Shown here: positions 26,701 to 34,403 of the stretch, in pieces
How the letters are laid out: each line of letters starts with the position of its first letter
Numbering within the stretch: the first letter of the stretch is position 1
Source: Fluviicola taffensis DSM 16823
GTDB taxonomy: Bacteria > Bacteroidota > Bacteroidia > Flavobacteriales_D > Crocinitomicaceae
Length of the DNA: 64,000 bases
Direction of reading: 5' to 3'
NCBI RefSeq assembly: GCF_000194605.1
Contig: NC_015321.1
Coordinates: 558,001 to 622,000 of the forward strand
Program-made: the position numbers and the translations under genes
The notes under the pieces: model-generated
What the model was told of the DNA's origin: nothing
Seen by the model: the letters and a program-made list of their open reading frames with translations, nothing else
The model's database searches: none

Positions 26701-28438
26701 TAATCAATCCTTCATAGGTATCAATTGAGGTTCCCTTTAAATCCAAATCCAATTTTCCAACAAATGACGATTCAGGATCTTTATCAAAATTCAAATGTCC
26801 TAAATTCGCTTTATCTATTTCAATATTAAAATCAAACTTTTGAACCTTAGAAACATCAATTTTACCATCAAAAGCCAAAACCAAATTGGGGTCGTTAATA
26901 TTCAAATTAGCATCCAAAACATTATTAATGAACGATCCGTTTGTCACTTTAATATTTGAATAATTATAATCATTTAAATGAAACTTGGATATATCGCCCT
27001 CTAAGGTTTCCAATCGAATCATATCTTTCTGACCGACGATTCCACTCAAATAAACTTGACCAGCAACGTTTCCAAAAGTTGGATTATCCAAAAATTTCGC
27101 GAGGTTAAAACTATCTATCAGAATATCATAGTTTTCATCCAAGCTTCTATTAAAAGAATACCCACCTTCCTTCAACTTATTAAAAGTAAGTTCATTATCG
27201 AGTTGAACAGATCCTAAAACACATTGCAATCGATCGCTCTTTATCTTAAACTGATTTACAGAACCTCTTAAATAAGTGTTTTTTACCTCCGCAAATTCAA
27301 GTCGATCAACCATTTTATCAAAATCGATTCTTTTCAAGCCTGAATCTTTTGGCATTTTGATTGATTCTACATCCGTAAAATCAATCAATGCATAATCAAT
27401 TTGTTCTTGAAACGAGGATGTAGAAATATTTCTAAAATCAGGTAACGAATAGTCTCCTCGAATAATACTTCTTGTCCCAAAACGAAAATCCAGCCCCTGA
27501 ATTTGAAGATTTTTGACTTCTTTAGTTACTACTGCACTCAAGGAAACGACCTCATTCATACCTTCCAGAGCGGTCGCAAATATGGATATATCCCTAAAAC
27601 TCACCCTTGAAGAGTCAAGAACAGCATCAAAAGCAACACTGTCCTCAAAATCATTAAATCCTTTCAAAGAATTCATCAAAAAATTCAGTTTAGAAGCATA
27701 TACTGTTGATCTAGATGTATTTATAGCTACATCACTCAATAACAAACCTTTATCTGGATCAATGATGGCATTTGCGAAAAATTTATTCAGCCAAAACCCA
27801 CATTTCTCTTGTGTTTGAAGCTGTTGAACCTGAAAGGATAAAATACCTTCCTCTTCTTTAAATTGAGCAATATGGAGAATCACATTATTAAAATGCAAAT
27901 GATCATAATCCATTCCAAATTCATTGTAGGTCTTCCTGTAATCGTCATAGGAAACAGTAACCGTTTCAATATCAATATTCTCAATGGTTACTTTCGGTGG
28001 TTCTGATTTTGGTTTATTAGACTTTTTACCTGAAAAATAATCTGCAATAAACTCGTAATTGTAATCCCCATTCAACGAATCTCGCTCTATTTCAACACGT
28101 CCTTTGATTAATCCAACACTTGAAAGATTGATAGATTCTCCTCCCAAGTCAAACCCCTTCACTCGAACCATTATTTGCTCTAATGAAGCCAGGGTATCTC
28201 CCGTTTGATCCTCAACAAAAATGTCTTTCAAATAAATTTTATCAAAAAAAACAATGTCGATTTTTCCAATGCGCATTTCCGTACCCAATTCTTTGGATAA
28301 AAAATTAGTTGCTAAAGTGCCTAAATAGGTTTGAAATTGGCTGGTACGAATAGCAAAAGCAAAAAGTATGAGTACTAATAGTACCCATTCAAAAGAAATC
28401 CCTACTATTCTACCTAGTATTTTGAGTACTTTTGCCAT
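23798..28438 (-). CDS. tamB: TamB-like translocation/assembly module protein (DUF490)
   Basis: A 1546-residue protein, anchored by one N-terminal helix (WVLLVLILFAFAIRTSQFQTYLGTLATNFLSKELG), with a vast beta-strand-rich periplasmic region and a C-terminal DUF490 domain (about 1150-1480: YGAKEISEFDFIDFS, GQYTINSGQYDFALSGI, FFTLLLLNRF). TamB bridges inner and outer membranes, working with the BamA-like TamA or in phospholipid transport. The C-terminal tail after about 1500 is basic and proline-rich. It is divergent from tsaD with only 24 bases between start codons. Confidence 0.88.
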   Translation of the reverse strand: MAKVLKILGRIVGISFEWVLLVLILFAFAIRTSQFQTYLGTLATNFLSKELGTEMRIGKIDIVFFDKIYLKDIFVEDQTGDTLASLEQIMVRVKGFDLGGESINLSSVGLIKGRVEIERDSLNGDYNYEFIADYFSGKKSNKPKSEPPKVTIENIDIETVTVSYDDYRKTYNEFGMDYDHLHFNNVILHIAQFKEEEGILSFQVQQLQTQEKCGFWLNKFFANAIIDPDKGLLLSDVAINTSRSTVYASKLNFLMNSLKGFNDFEDSVAFDAVLDSSRVSFRDISIFATALEGMNEVVSLSAVVTKEVKNLQIQGLDFRFGTRSIIRGDYSLPDFRNISTSSFQEQIDYALIDFTDVESIKMPKDSGLKRIDFDKMVDRLEFAEVKNTYLRGSVNQFKIKSDRLQCVLGSVQLDNELTFNKLKEGGYSFNRSLDENYDILIDSFNLAKFLDNPTFGNVAGQVYLSGIVGQKDMIRLETLEGDISKFHLNDYNYSNIKVTNGSFINNVLDANLNINDPNLVLAFDGKIDVSKVQKFDFNIEIDKANLGHLNFDKDPESSFVGKLDLDLKGTSIDTYEGLINASEIEFIEQGKKLTLPDLSLYIERNVENDRFEIRSDIIDADITGKINFTTVPIAVNNGLSDAFPSYFSPKKFPKGLSSQDHFDVNATVKNSKDFLNIFVPQLDVAYGTVVKIQLDSKEHHQLLNLQSSKISYAKLMNDKSDAFMTNVSLNQEFTKGTGSLTLIAGKSQLRDSLDVENIELTLNGTKNVYETDLIWNKDVANTSDFDFIFDVREAGSFDFEVKPSYFSVKNNRWDIKNSAQLSYSKNELKMTSLKLERDSQYLSLDGVLSEKEEDYLNVVANELHIGEFTSLLGASFKMEGNLDGKARIATPFTEIKMDGDFVLNDLFLEGQEVGDVHVNGIWVDLEKKIILNGDLKYKDLQTFDFNGFVLPYKEKDNIDFDLEFKDMNLAFANVFMDPDVISGIDGYLKGVIKAKGSIDAPEITGNLLLKKGELKVGILGTHYQLSGPLKFDGENDGIYGNFPVTDDAGNVAFARASIFHNDFKDFSVHFDFAFDESVSGFRDPTSNRQLLPVSKFMVLNTGYKEGTIYYGKAFATGNASISIEQGNTEIKVTAVTEKGTEVNLPMYGAKEISEFDFIDFSKDTLGKQKELDLSGVDLKLDITATPDAAIRLILNDQTNEEIRAKGSGNLVLEVDQFDQIKMTGQYTINSGQYDFALSGIKKTFEIDNPSTITWMGNPYDANLAIKAYYKVNASLDELNREQIGGASTTKSEVRCVLNIGQTLSNPSITLDIEVPNVSESGKSVLAKIRSDKDEMQKQFFTLLLLNRFQGVGGTGNGSYGAVAEVITQQINAALDQLSKDVKMNVGYNDNAVTGDKNFQFGLERAVGKNKNFVLKSSLGVSNNTSTGTSTNSLIGSFNAEYLINPDGSFRVSIFNESNDKGILSNKDKGDFTQGIGLHYEESFNNFSESRIIEFFANIFRKKNKVNNSKRKNRVPVDYIPGQGQAIPVQKEEKTEPEPDTVPKPLP

Positions 28439-28448
28439 GTATTATATA

Positions 28449-28456
28449 CAAATTTA
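28449..28456 (-). promoter_or_regulatory. Bacteroidota -7 promoter box for tamB
   Basis: TAAATTTG on the minus strand matches TAnnTTTG, 10 bases before the tamB ATG. Its upstream part lies inside the tsaD coding region. Confidence 0.5.
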
Positions 28457-28462
28457 ACAAAA

Positions 28463-29491
28463 TTGAGTCATAAACCGTTAGTTATTCTTGGAATTGAATC
28501 ATCGTGTGATGATACTTCCGCTGCTATACTCAAAGATGATACCATTTTATCAAATGTAACTGCCAGTCAAGCAATTCACGAGCAATATGGTGGTGTGGTC
28601 CCTGAATTAGCTTCCAGAGCGCATCAGCAAAACATAATCCCTGTTGTTGATGCAGCACTAAAAAAAGCGTCAATTCAACTGAAAGATATTGATTTAATTG
28701 CATTTACACAAGGTCCCGGATTGATGGGTTCTTTGGTTGTAGGAACAGCTTTTGCAAAATCATTGAGCTTGGCAATTAACAAACCGATGGTTGCTGTTCA
28801 TCACATGCACGGGCATATTTTGGCTCATTTCATCAACGAAGGAACTCCAAAACCTCATTTTCCATTCATCTGTTTAACCGTTTCAGGAGGGCATACTCAA
28901 TTGGTTCAGGTTAATTCACCTGTTGAAATGATTATTTTAGGATCCACAATAGATGATGCTGCCGGAGAAGCTTTTGACAAAACAGCAAAAATCTTAGGTT
29001 TTCCCTACCCAGGCGGACCTTTGATTGACAAATTTGCCAAAGAAGGAAATACAACCGCGTTTATCTTTGCCAAACCACAAGTTGATGGCTATAATTTTAG
29101 TTTTAGCGGATTAAAAACCTCCGTTCTTTATTTTATTCAAAAGGAAGTGGCTAAAAACCCAAATTTCATTGCAGAAAATAGAGCTGATTTATGTGCTTCT
29201 ATTCAGGCTACAATTTTGGAAATCTTGTTCAAACAGCTTCGAAAGGTTGCTAAAGACACTGGAATAACCGAAATTGCAATTGCTGGAGGTGTTTCTGCAA
29301 ATTCAGGGTTAAGAGCTAAATTAGAAGCTGAAGGCAAAGAAAAAGGATGGAATGTGTATATTCCAAAATTTGAATACTGTACGGATAACGCAGCCATGAT
29401 TGCCATAGCTGGAAAGTTTCTAGCAGAAAACAATGATTTTGCGGATCAACAAATAAGTGCAAACGCTCGATTACCATTTGTAAAGCCATGA
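28463..29491 (+). CDS. tsaD: tRNA N6-adenosine threonylcarbamoyltransferase
   Basis: A 342-residue protein that, with TsaB and TsaE, transfers threonylcarbamoyl to A37 of ANN-decoding tRNAs. Visible signs: LGIESSCDDTSAAIL at the N-terminus, the metal-binding HMHGH (from His-112 or so), FICLTVSGGHTQLV, EAFDKTAKILGFPYPGGP, and NFSFSGLKTSVLYF. No ATG precedes the conserved start; the frame opens at TTG at 28463 giving MSHKPLVILGIESS. The next gene overlaps its end by 4 bases (ATGA), so it is coupled to the RsmF-like methyltransferase. Confidence 0.95.
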   Translation: MSHKPLVILGIESSCDDTSAAILKDDTILSNVTASQAIHEQYGGVVPELASRAHQQNIIPVVDAALKKASIQLKDIDLIAFTQGPGLMGSLVVGTAFAKSLSLAINKPMVAVHHMHGHILAHFINEGTPKPHFPFICLTVSGGHTQLVQVNSPVEMIILGSTIDDAAGEAFDKTAKILGFPYPGGPLIDKFAKEGNTTAFIFAKPQVDGYNFSFSGLKTSVLYFIQKEVAKNPNFIAENRADLCASIQATILEILFKQLRKVAKDTGITEIAIAGGVSANSGLRAKLEAEGKEKGWNVYIPKFEYCTDNAAMIAIAGKFLAENNDFADQQISANARLPFVKP

Positions 29492-30825
29492 CAGAAACGA
29501 ATCTTCCAGAAGCATTTGTAAAGCGAGTTAGTAACGATCCGTTTCTCGGAACTGCCTTACTTGATGCATTGAATGCAGAACAACCCATTTCTATTCGAAT
29601 GAATTCATTGAAAGGAGAACCTGTTCTTACAAATCTAGAAGCAATTCCATGGTCTAAAAATGGATTCTATTTAGCCGAAAGGCCAAGTTTCACCTTAGAC
29701 CCTCATTTTCATGGCGGACGTTATTATCCCCAAGAAGCTGGCTCTCAATTTATCGATTCTATTTTAAGAAATATTGAATTACCGCTTCATCCAATCATTT
29801 TAGATTTATGCGCTGCTCCAGGTGGAAAAAGTACACTTATTGCAGATTATCTCAATGGTCGTGGATTATTAATCGCAAACGAAGTCATTCAAGCTCGATC
29901 AAAAATCCTGAAAGAAAACCTCACAAAATGGGGTACGAAAAATACGTTAGTTAGCAACAACGACCCCTCAGATTTTGAAGCACTAAAAAATCTTTTTGAT
30001 TGTATATTAATTGATGCTCCATGTTCTGGAGAAGGAATGTTTCGCAAAGATTTAGGAGCTCGAAATGAATGGTCTGAAGAATCCGTTAATATGTGTGCAG
30101 CTCGACAAAAACGAATTGTGATGGACGTTTGGGATTCTTTAAAGCCTGGTGGATTTTTAATTTACTCAACCTGCACCTTTAACGAGCAAGAGAACGAGGA
30201 AAATGCTTCATGGATTCTCCAGCAAGTAGACGCTCAAATCGTGTCATTACAAATTCCTTCTGCAAAGAAAGGGCGAAATGGAATCGGACACTACGCTTTA
30301 CCATCTGAATTAAAGACAGAAGGATTTTTCTTTGTGGTTATTCAAAAAAATGGGGAAGAACGCATTCAGAAGAATAAATCCAAGAAAAAAAGTACGTTAA
30401 CTCGTATTAAACCAGAAAGCTGGGTCAGCGAATGGACTTCTATCACAGATTCTGAATTCATACAATGGAATAACTACCTGTTTGCAATTCCAGTTGGTCA
30501 ATCCGAATTATTCGAACAGCTTCATTCCAATTTACGCATTATTAAAATGGGAACGGAATTGGGAGAGATTTCCCGTAAAGGATTGATTCCACATGAAGCT
30601 TTAGCCTTGGATCATTCCTTACTTTCATCTGAAATCCCTGATATCTCTTTAACGAAAGATCAAGCTTTGCATTATTTGAAAGGCGAAACATTCCATTTAG
30701 AAGGAACGCAAGGATTCAACACCGTTTCTTTTGAAGGAACCAAACTGGGTTGGATTAAACATTTGGGAAATCGGTTCAATAATTTGTATCCTAAAGAATG
30801 GCGAATCAGAATGCGGATTGATTAA
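29488..30825 (+). CDS. rRNA m5C methyltransferase, RsmF/Nol1-Nop2-Sun family
   Basis: A 445-residue protein. An N-terminal RNA-binding region with ISIRMNSLK is followed by the AdoMet-binding core LDLCAAPGGKSTLIAD, the catalytic LIDAPCSGEGMFRKD (Cys in motif IV) and LIYSTCTFNEQENEE (nucleophilic Cys in motif VI). The C-terminal 130 residues (TSITDSEFIQWNNYLFAIP; GEISRKGLIPHEALAL) look like the PUA-like tail of RsmF/YebU. It would methylate cytosine in 16S rRNA; the exact site is not predicted. It ends in a TTAA shared with the stop of the convergent gene. Confidence 0.88.
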   Translation: MTETNLPEAFVKRVSNDPFLGTALLDALNAEQPISIRMNSLKGEPVLTNLEAIPWSKNGFYLAERPSFTLDPHFHGGRYYPQEAGSQFIDSILRNIELPLHPIILDLCAAPGGKSTLIADYLNGRGLLIANEVIQARSKILKENLTKWGTKNTLVSNNDPSDFEALKNLFDCILIDAPCSGEGMFRKDLGARNEWSEESVNMCAARQKRIVMDVWDSLKPGGFLIYSTCTFNEQENEENASWILQQVDAQIVSLQIPSAKKGRNGIGHYALPSELKTEGFFFVVIQKNGEERIQKNKSKKKSTLTRIKPESWVSEWTSITDSEFIQWNNYLFAIPVGQSELFEQLHSNLRIIKMGTELGEISRKGLIPHEALALDHSLLSSEIPDISLTKDQALHYLKGETFHLEGTQGFNTVSFEGTKLGWIKHLGNRFNNLYPKEWRIRMRID

Positions 30826-31310
30826 TTTTCAGGATGAAAGAAAGTCATTTTTCCTTTTTTCAAATCTCCAATAAAAATACTTGACTCCCCTAATTTCTTT
30901 CCAAACTTACCCGTGTTTTGATGAAGTAAAACAAGTTCACCATTGGCTTTTACTTCTTTGACAATTGCAAAATGTTTCTCCATCAATTCAAAATACTTCA
31001 TTCCGTTTTGAGTACCTCCAAACTTCACATTCTTAAATGAGATCAAATCTCCTGGAGAAATACATTGCTTTTTGTAATCGTACACTTTCCCAAAAACATC
31101 ATATCCATTCCAATTCGCATGGGTTTGATTCAATGCTAAACTAAGAACATCCCAGCATTCTCCTCTCAAAATCTTCTTTCCCATGTACGGTTCTAAAACT
31201 TTCAATATCTCTAAATTCAATGTTGGAATTGTATCACAACGTTGAATTTCTTGTGTCTTGCCATGGAAAGAAGACAAGAAAATGAATGCTAAGATGTTTA
31301 AATACTTCAT
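30822..31310 (-). CDS. exported NlpC/P60-like cysteine-hydrolase-fold protein
   Basis: A 162-residue protein with a signal peptide (MKYLNILAFIFLSSFHGKTQ). Mature part: RGECWDVLSLALNQ with a Cys at the start of a helix, CISPGDLISFKNVKF, EKHFAIVKEV with a His, and ELVLLHQNTG. The Cys-helix and His-strand order fits the papain-like NlpC/P60 fold, and the pattern resembles what is called the BBC1/AIM3 cysteine-proteinase fold. Whether it hydrolyses peptidoglycan is unknown. The stop shares TTAA with the convergent methyltransferase gene. Confidence 0.6.
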   Translation of the reverse strand: MKYLNILAFIFLSSFHGKTQEIQRCDTIPTLNLEILKVLEPYMGKKILRGECWDVLSLALNQTHANWNGYDVFGKVYDYKKQCISPGDLISFKNVKFGGTQNGMKYFELMEKHFAIVKEVKANGELVLLHQNTGKFGKKLGESSIFIGDLKKGKMTFFHPEN

Positions 31311-31360
31311 GTTGTTTATGAAATTGTTATAACGAGGAAAAGCAAAAAGGTTAAAAAGAA

Positions 31361-31393
31361 AACCCCAATCCCTTTGCTTACAGGATTGGGGTT
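31361..31393 (-). terminator. terminator of the first T9SS type B cargo gene
   Basis: AACCCCAATC pairs with GATTGGGGTT; on the minus strand T-rich sequence follows. The stem sequence is related to the terminator of the paralogous gene (34343-34369). Confidence 0.88.
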
Positions 31394-31426
31394 CTTGTAT
31401 AGAACTTAAAAGTAGTCAGTAATTTT

Positions 31427-34147
31427 CTATTTAAGGATATTTATTGCGCCATTAAATGTCATCTTCTTATCCGAGTAAGCATCTTTCACTCGCGCTATCC
31501 AAGAATAAGCGCCTGCTTGTATACTCTTACCATTGTAAGTTCCATCCCAACCTGAATTCACATCATGAGTTTCCCAAACAACTTCTCCCCAACGATCAAA
31601 AATCAACAATTCAAAATTGAATTCATCAATCCCTGACACATAAAATTTCCATGTCTGATTGAACTCGTCACCGTCTGGAGTAAATGCATTCGGAGCGTAG
31701 AAAATGATATCACTATTCACAGATAAAATACGTTCTGCTGTATCGATACAGCCTTCAGGTGTTTCAACAATTAATTGAACCGTATAAGTTGCTACAACTC
31801 CTTCAGGGAAATGGAATGTTGGGTTCTCGTAAGTACTACTATTTGGTGTAGAACCTGGAGAATACCAAGTCCAATTAACGACTTCCGGACTGGATTTGTC
31901 TTGCATCTTCACAACTGTTTCAAAAATGGTAGTTGGATTTGACGAGAATACAAAATCAGCCACTGGATTGGCAATTACATTTGCAATTCCTAAAAACACA
32001 CTATCGGTAATACATCCTTGAATAGAAGTAGTTAAAACACTAATCGTATAAATTCCTGCTTCTGTGTATGAATACGTTAAATCAACATCGCCAAAGAATG
32101 TTCTTGAATCTCCATTTCCAAAGTCAACAACAACAGAATCAATTTCTCCCCTATTCGTTGAATTATTGATAAATATGAAATCTCCAGGTAAACAAGAATA
32201 CGGTTTATTGGAAGTATAATATGGATTAATTCGCGTTGGGAAATTAACAAACATACAGGAATCATGGGATGGTGAACCACACTGTTCTGTTAGTTCTACA
32301 CAATACTGCGTATTGGTAGTTAAAGGATCAACGGTAATTGAAGAACCTGTACCAATATTGACCCCATTCTCTTTCCATGTAAAGGTATAATACGAATTTC
32401 CGTTACCTCCTGTACCTTGAGCAGTCAATGTAATGGATGATTCAGGACAAATGATACTGTCTGGTGTGATAGAAGAGACTTTCAATGCCATTGGCTCTCC
32501 AATCGTTGTTGTCGTTGTAATTACACAATTATTTGCATCTGTAATAGTTACCGTATGGGTACCTGCAAATAAATCATTTGCTAAAGGACCCGTTGATACT
32601 GAGCTACTCCAAGAATAGGTATAAGGAGCTGTTCCATTGATGACACTCACTTCTACAATTCCATCATTCGCACTATTACAAGTAACATCCACTTGATTAG
32701 TGATCGTTGAAACCATTCCTGGGATTTCTGTAACGACCACTTCAACAGTGTCTGTGCAACCAGTAGAAACAGAAGTAGAAACCACACAATGGTATGTTCC
32801 TGCTGTTAATCCAGTTGCTGTTTGAGTTGTTTGACCTCCTGCATCGTACCAATTGTAAAAAACGGTACCAAGAGGTGGTGTCATTGTTGCAGTAGCCGTT
32901 CCATTATTCCCACCAGGGCAAGAAACCAAAGTAGAAACACCACTAAATATTGCATTCGTATTTGGAACATTCACATTGATGTTTGCTGTACATCCTAAAG
33001 CATCTGTAACATGAACGGTATAGGGTCCAGAAACCAAATTAGTCGCTGTTTGTCCTGTTTGTCCACTAGGTGTCCAAGAATAAATAAAAGGGGCAGTTCC
33101 TTGATTTGTATTTACGGTTGCAGAGCCAACACCTCCAAAACAATAATCCGTTACTGCAGTTGCCGTACCTGTTACCGATGCTAGAGTAATAAAAGAAGTA
33201 TCACTCACACCTCCAACCGCCGCATTACAGGCCGTTGCTGTTAAATAATACCCTGTAGTTCCTGGTGGATGTGTTGTGACATTCAATACGCCATTATTAT
33301 AAGGGAAGGTTAATCCATTTGTACTTGCCCATTGAATGGAGTTATTTGAATTCGAAGTAACCGTATAATACTGTACAGTTGCTACTGTATAATTGGAGGT
33401 ATTCGTCGATGAAATTGGAGTAAAGCGTTTCCCATCCTGATTAGCTGCCCATGCAGCATTATTTCTACCTGGAGTAATTGAAGCTAGCGTTCCTGCATTA
33501 TTATGCAATCCTTGAATAGCCAAACCACCATTCCAAGTAGCACAATTGGGTTTTTGTCCAATCATCATATCAATCAAATTAGTTCCTTCGTAAAAAACCA
33601 AAGCTCCATAATAACACGTATTTAGACATTGAAATGCATTAACACTTTCAAATAAAACAACGAATTTACGATTTGGAGCAGTACCAATTGTTTGGTACTT
33701 AATAGGACCTACAGGAGGCTGAGACGGATTGATATCTGAGTAAAACAACATAGCTGAGTTTCTCGTTGTAACCAAATTTCCGGTTTGAGGTAAAGTCCCC
33801 ATTCCTACTAAACTCCATGGACAGGCACCATTAGCATTAGCAGCATTGAAGCTCACCAACCCATTGGATCCAATGACACAACTTGTATAGTTTGTTCCAT
33901 AGAAATTAAATGTAAATCCAATAGGAATAAGACCAGAATAAGAGTCATCCGACAATTGCGGAATTGTAATTGCATTGTCCAATGTGACACCTGAAGAAAC
34001 CACCGGTGGTCCACCTGCACAATTCGTAATTTGAACGGTTGTTCCAGTGCAAATAGTAGCATCTTGACCAAGACAAAGTGTGACCTGAGCATTAACTATA
34101 TTGCTAGACAACAAAATGAGGGCGAATAACGATATTAACTTCTTCAT
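31427..34147 (-). CDS. T9SS type B cargo protein with SprB-like repeats and PKD-like domain
   Basis: A 906-residue secreted protein; the start used gives the signal peptide MKKLISLFALILLSSNIVNAQ. Residues about 45-270 form an unidentified beta-rich region with paired cysteines (GFTFNFYGTNYTSCVIGSNG). Next come SprB-like repeats of the type GTAPFIYSWTPSGQTGQTATNL...YTVHVTDALGC, then a PKD-like region (YSYTEAGIYTISVLTTS), and a C-terminal gliding-motility-associated domain FYAPNAFTPDGDEFNQTWKF...GWDGTYNGK...FNGAINILK, the type B T9SS sorting signal. Likely surface adhesin or motility-related. Its C-terminal 230 residues are almost identical to those of the gene at 34404. Confidence 0.9.
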   Translation of the reverse strand: MKKLISLFALILLSSNIVNAQVTLCLGQDATICTGTTVQITNCAGGPPVVSSGVTLDNAITIPQLSDDSYSGLIPIGFTFNFYGTNYTSCVIGSNGLVSFNAANANGACPWSLVGMGTLPQTGNLVTTRNSAMLFYSDINPSQPPVGPIKYQTIGTAPNRKFVVLFESVNAFQCLNTCYYGALVFYEGTNLIDMMIGQKPNCATWNGGLAIQGLHNNAGTLASITPGRNNAAWAANQDGKRFTPISSTNTSNYTVATVQYYTVTSNSNNSIQWASTNGLTFPYNNGVLNVTTHPPGTTGYYLTATACNAAVGGVSDTSFITLASVTGTATAVTDYCFGGVGSATVNTNQGTAPFIYSWTPSGQTGQTATNLVSGPYTVHVTDALGCTANINVNVPNTNAIFSGVSTLVSCPGGNNGTATATMTPPLGTVFYNWYDAGGQTTQTATGLTAGTYHCVVSTSVSTGCTDTVEVVVTEIPGMVSTITNQVDVTCNSANDGIVEVSVINGTAPYTYSWSSSVSTGPLANDLFAGTHTVTITDANNCVITTTTTIGEPMALKVSSITPDSIICPESSITLTAQGTGGNGNSYYTFTWKENGVNIGTGSSITVDPLTTNTQYCVELTEQCGSPSHDSCMFVNFPTRINPYYTSNKPYSCLPGDFIFINNSTNRGEIDSVVVDFGNGDSRTFFGDVDLTYSYTEAGIYTISVLTTSIQGCITDSVFLGIANVIANPVADFVFSSNPTTIFETVVKMQDKSSPEVVNWTWYSPGSTPNSSTYENPTFHFPEGVVATYTVQLIVETPEGCIDTAERILSVNSDIIFYAPNAFTPDGDEFNQTWKFYVSGIDEFNFELLIFDRWGEVVWETHDVNSGWDGTYNGKSIQAGAYSWIARVKDAYSDKKMTFNGAINILK

Positions 34148-34288
34148 AATCAGCTGTATTGTTATAACTAAAACGATTAATTTAGTTGTCGGTTGCTTCA
34201 AGGTGAAATAAAAGCTAAAAAACTATGAACAAACCACTTACACGTGTTAATACCTGCGAATTAGTTCAAAAACAAACACGTTCATTTA

Positions 34289-34317
34289 TTGCTATTTCTT
34301 CAAAGATTAAATAGCAA
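34289..34317. other. short hairpin in a gene-free gap
   Basis: TTGCTATTT pairs with AAATAGCAA (9-bp stem, 11-base loop). It lies beyond the terminator at 34343-34369, in the 256-base gap upstream of the first cargo gene. Function unknown. Confidence 0.4.
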
Positions 34318-34342
34318 ATTCAAACTTTCCTCAAAAGAAAAA

Positions 34343-34369
34343 CCCCAATTCCTTAGATCGGAATTGGGG
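34343..34369 (-). terminator. terminator of the second T9SS type B cargo gene
   Basis: CCCCAATTCC pairs with GGAATTGGGG (10-bp stem, 7-base loop); T run on the minus strand. Confidence 0.9.
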
Positions 34370-34403
34370 CTTCGTATAGAATTTAAAAGTAGTTGGTAAT
34401 TTT

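Noticed and set aside
34224-34313. Short plus-strand ORF of 29 codons in the gap between the two T9SS cargo genes
   Set aside because: No family resemblance, no promoter box close by, and it overlaps a hairpin; chance ORF in AT-rich sequence.
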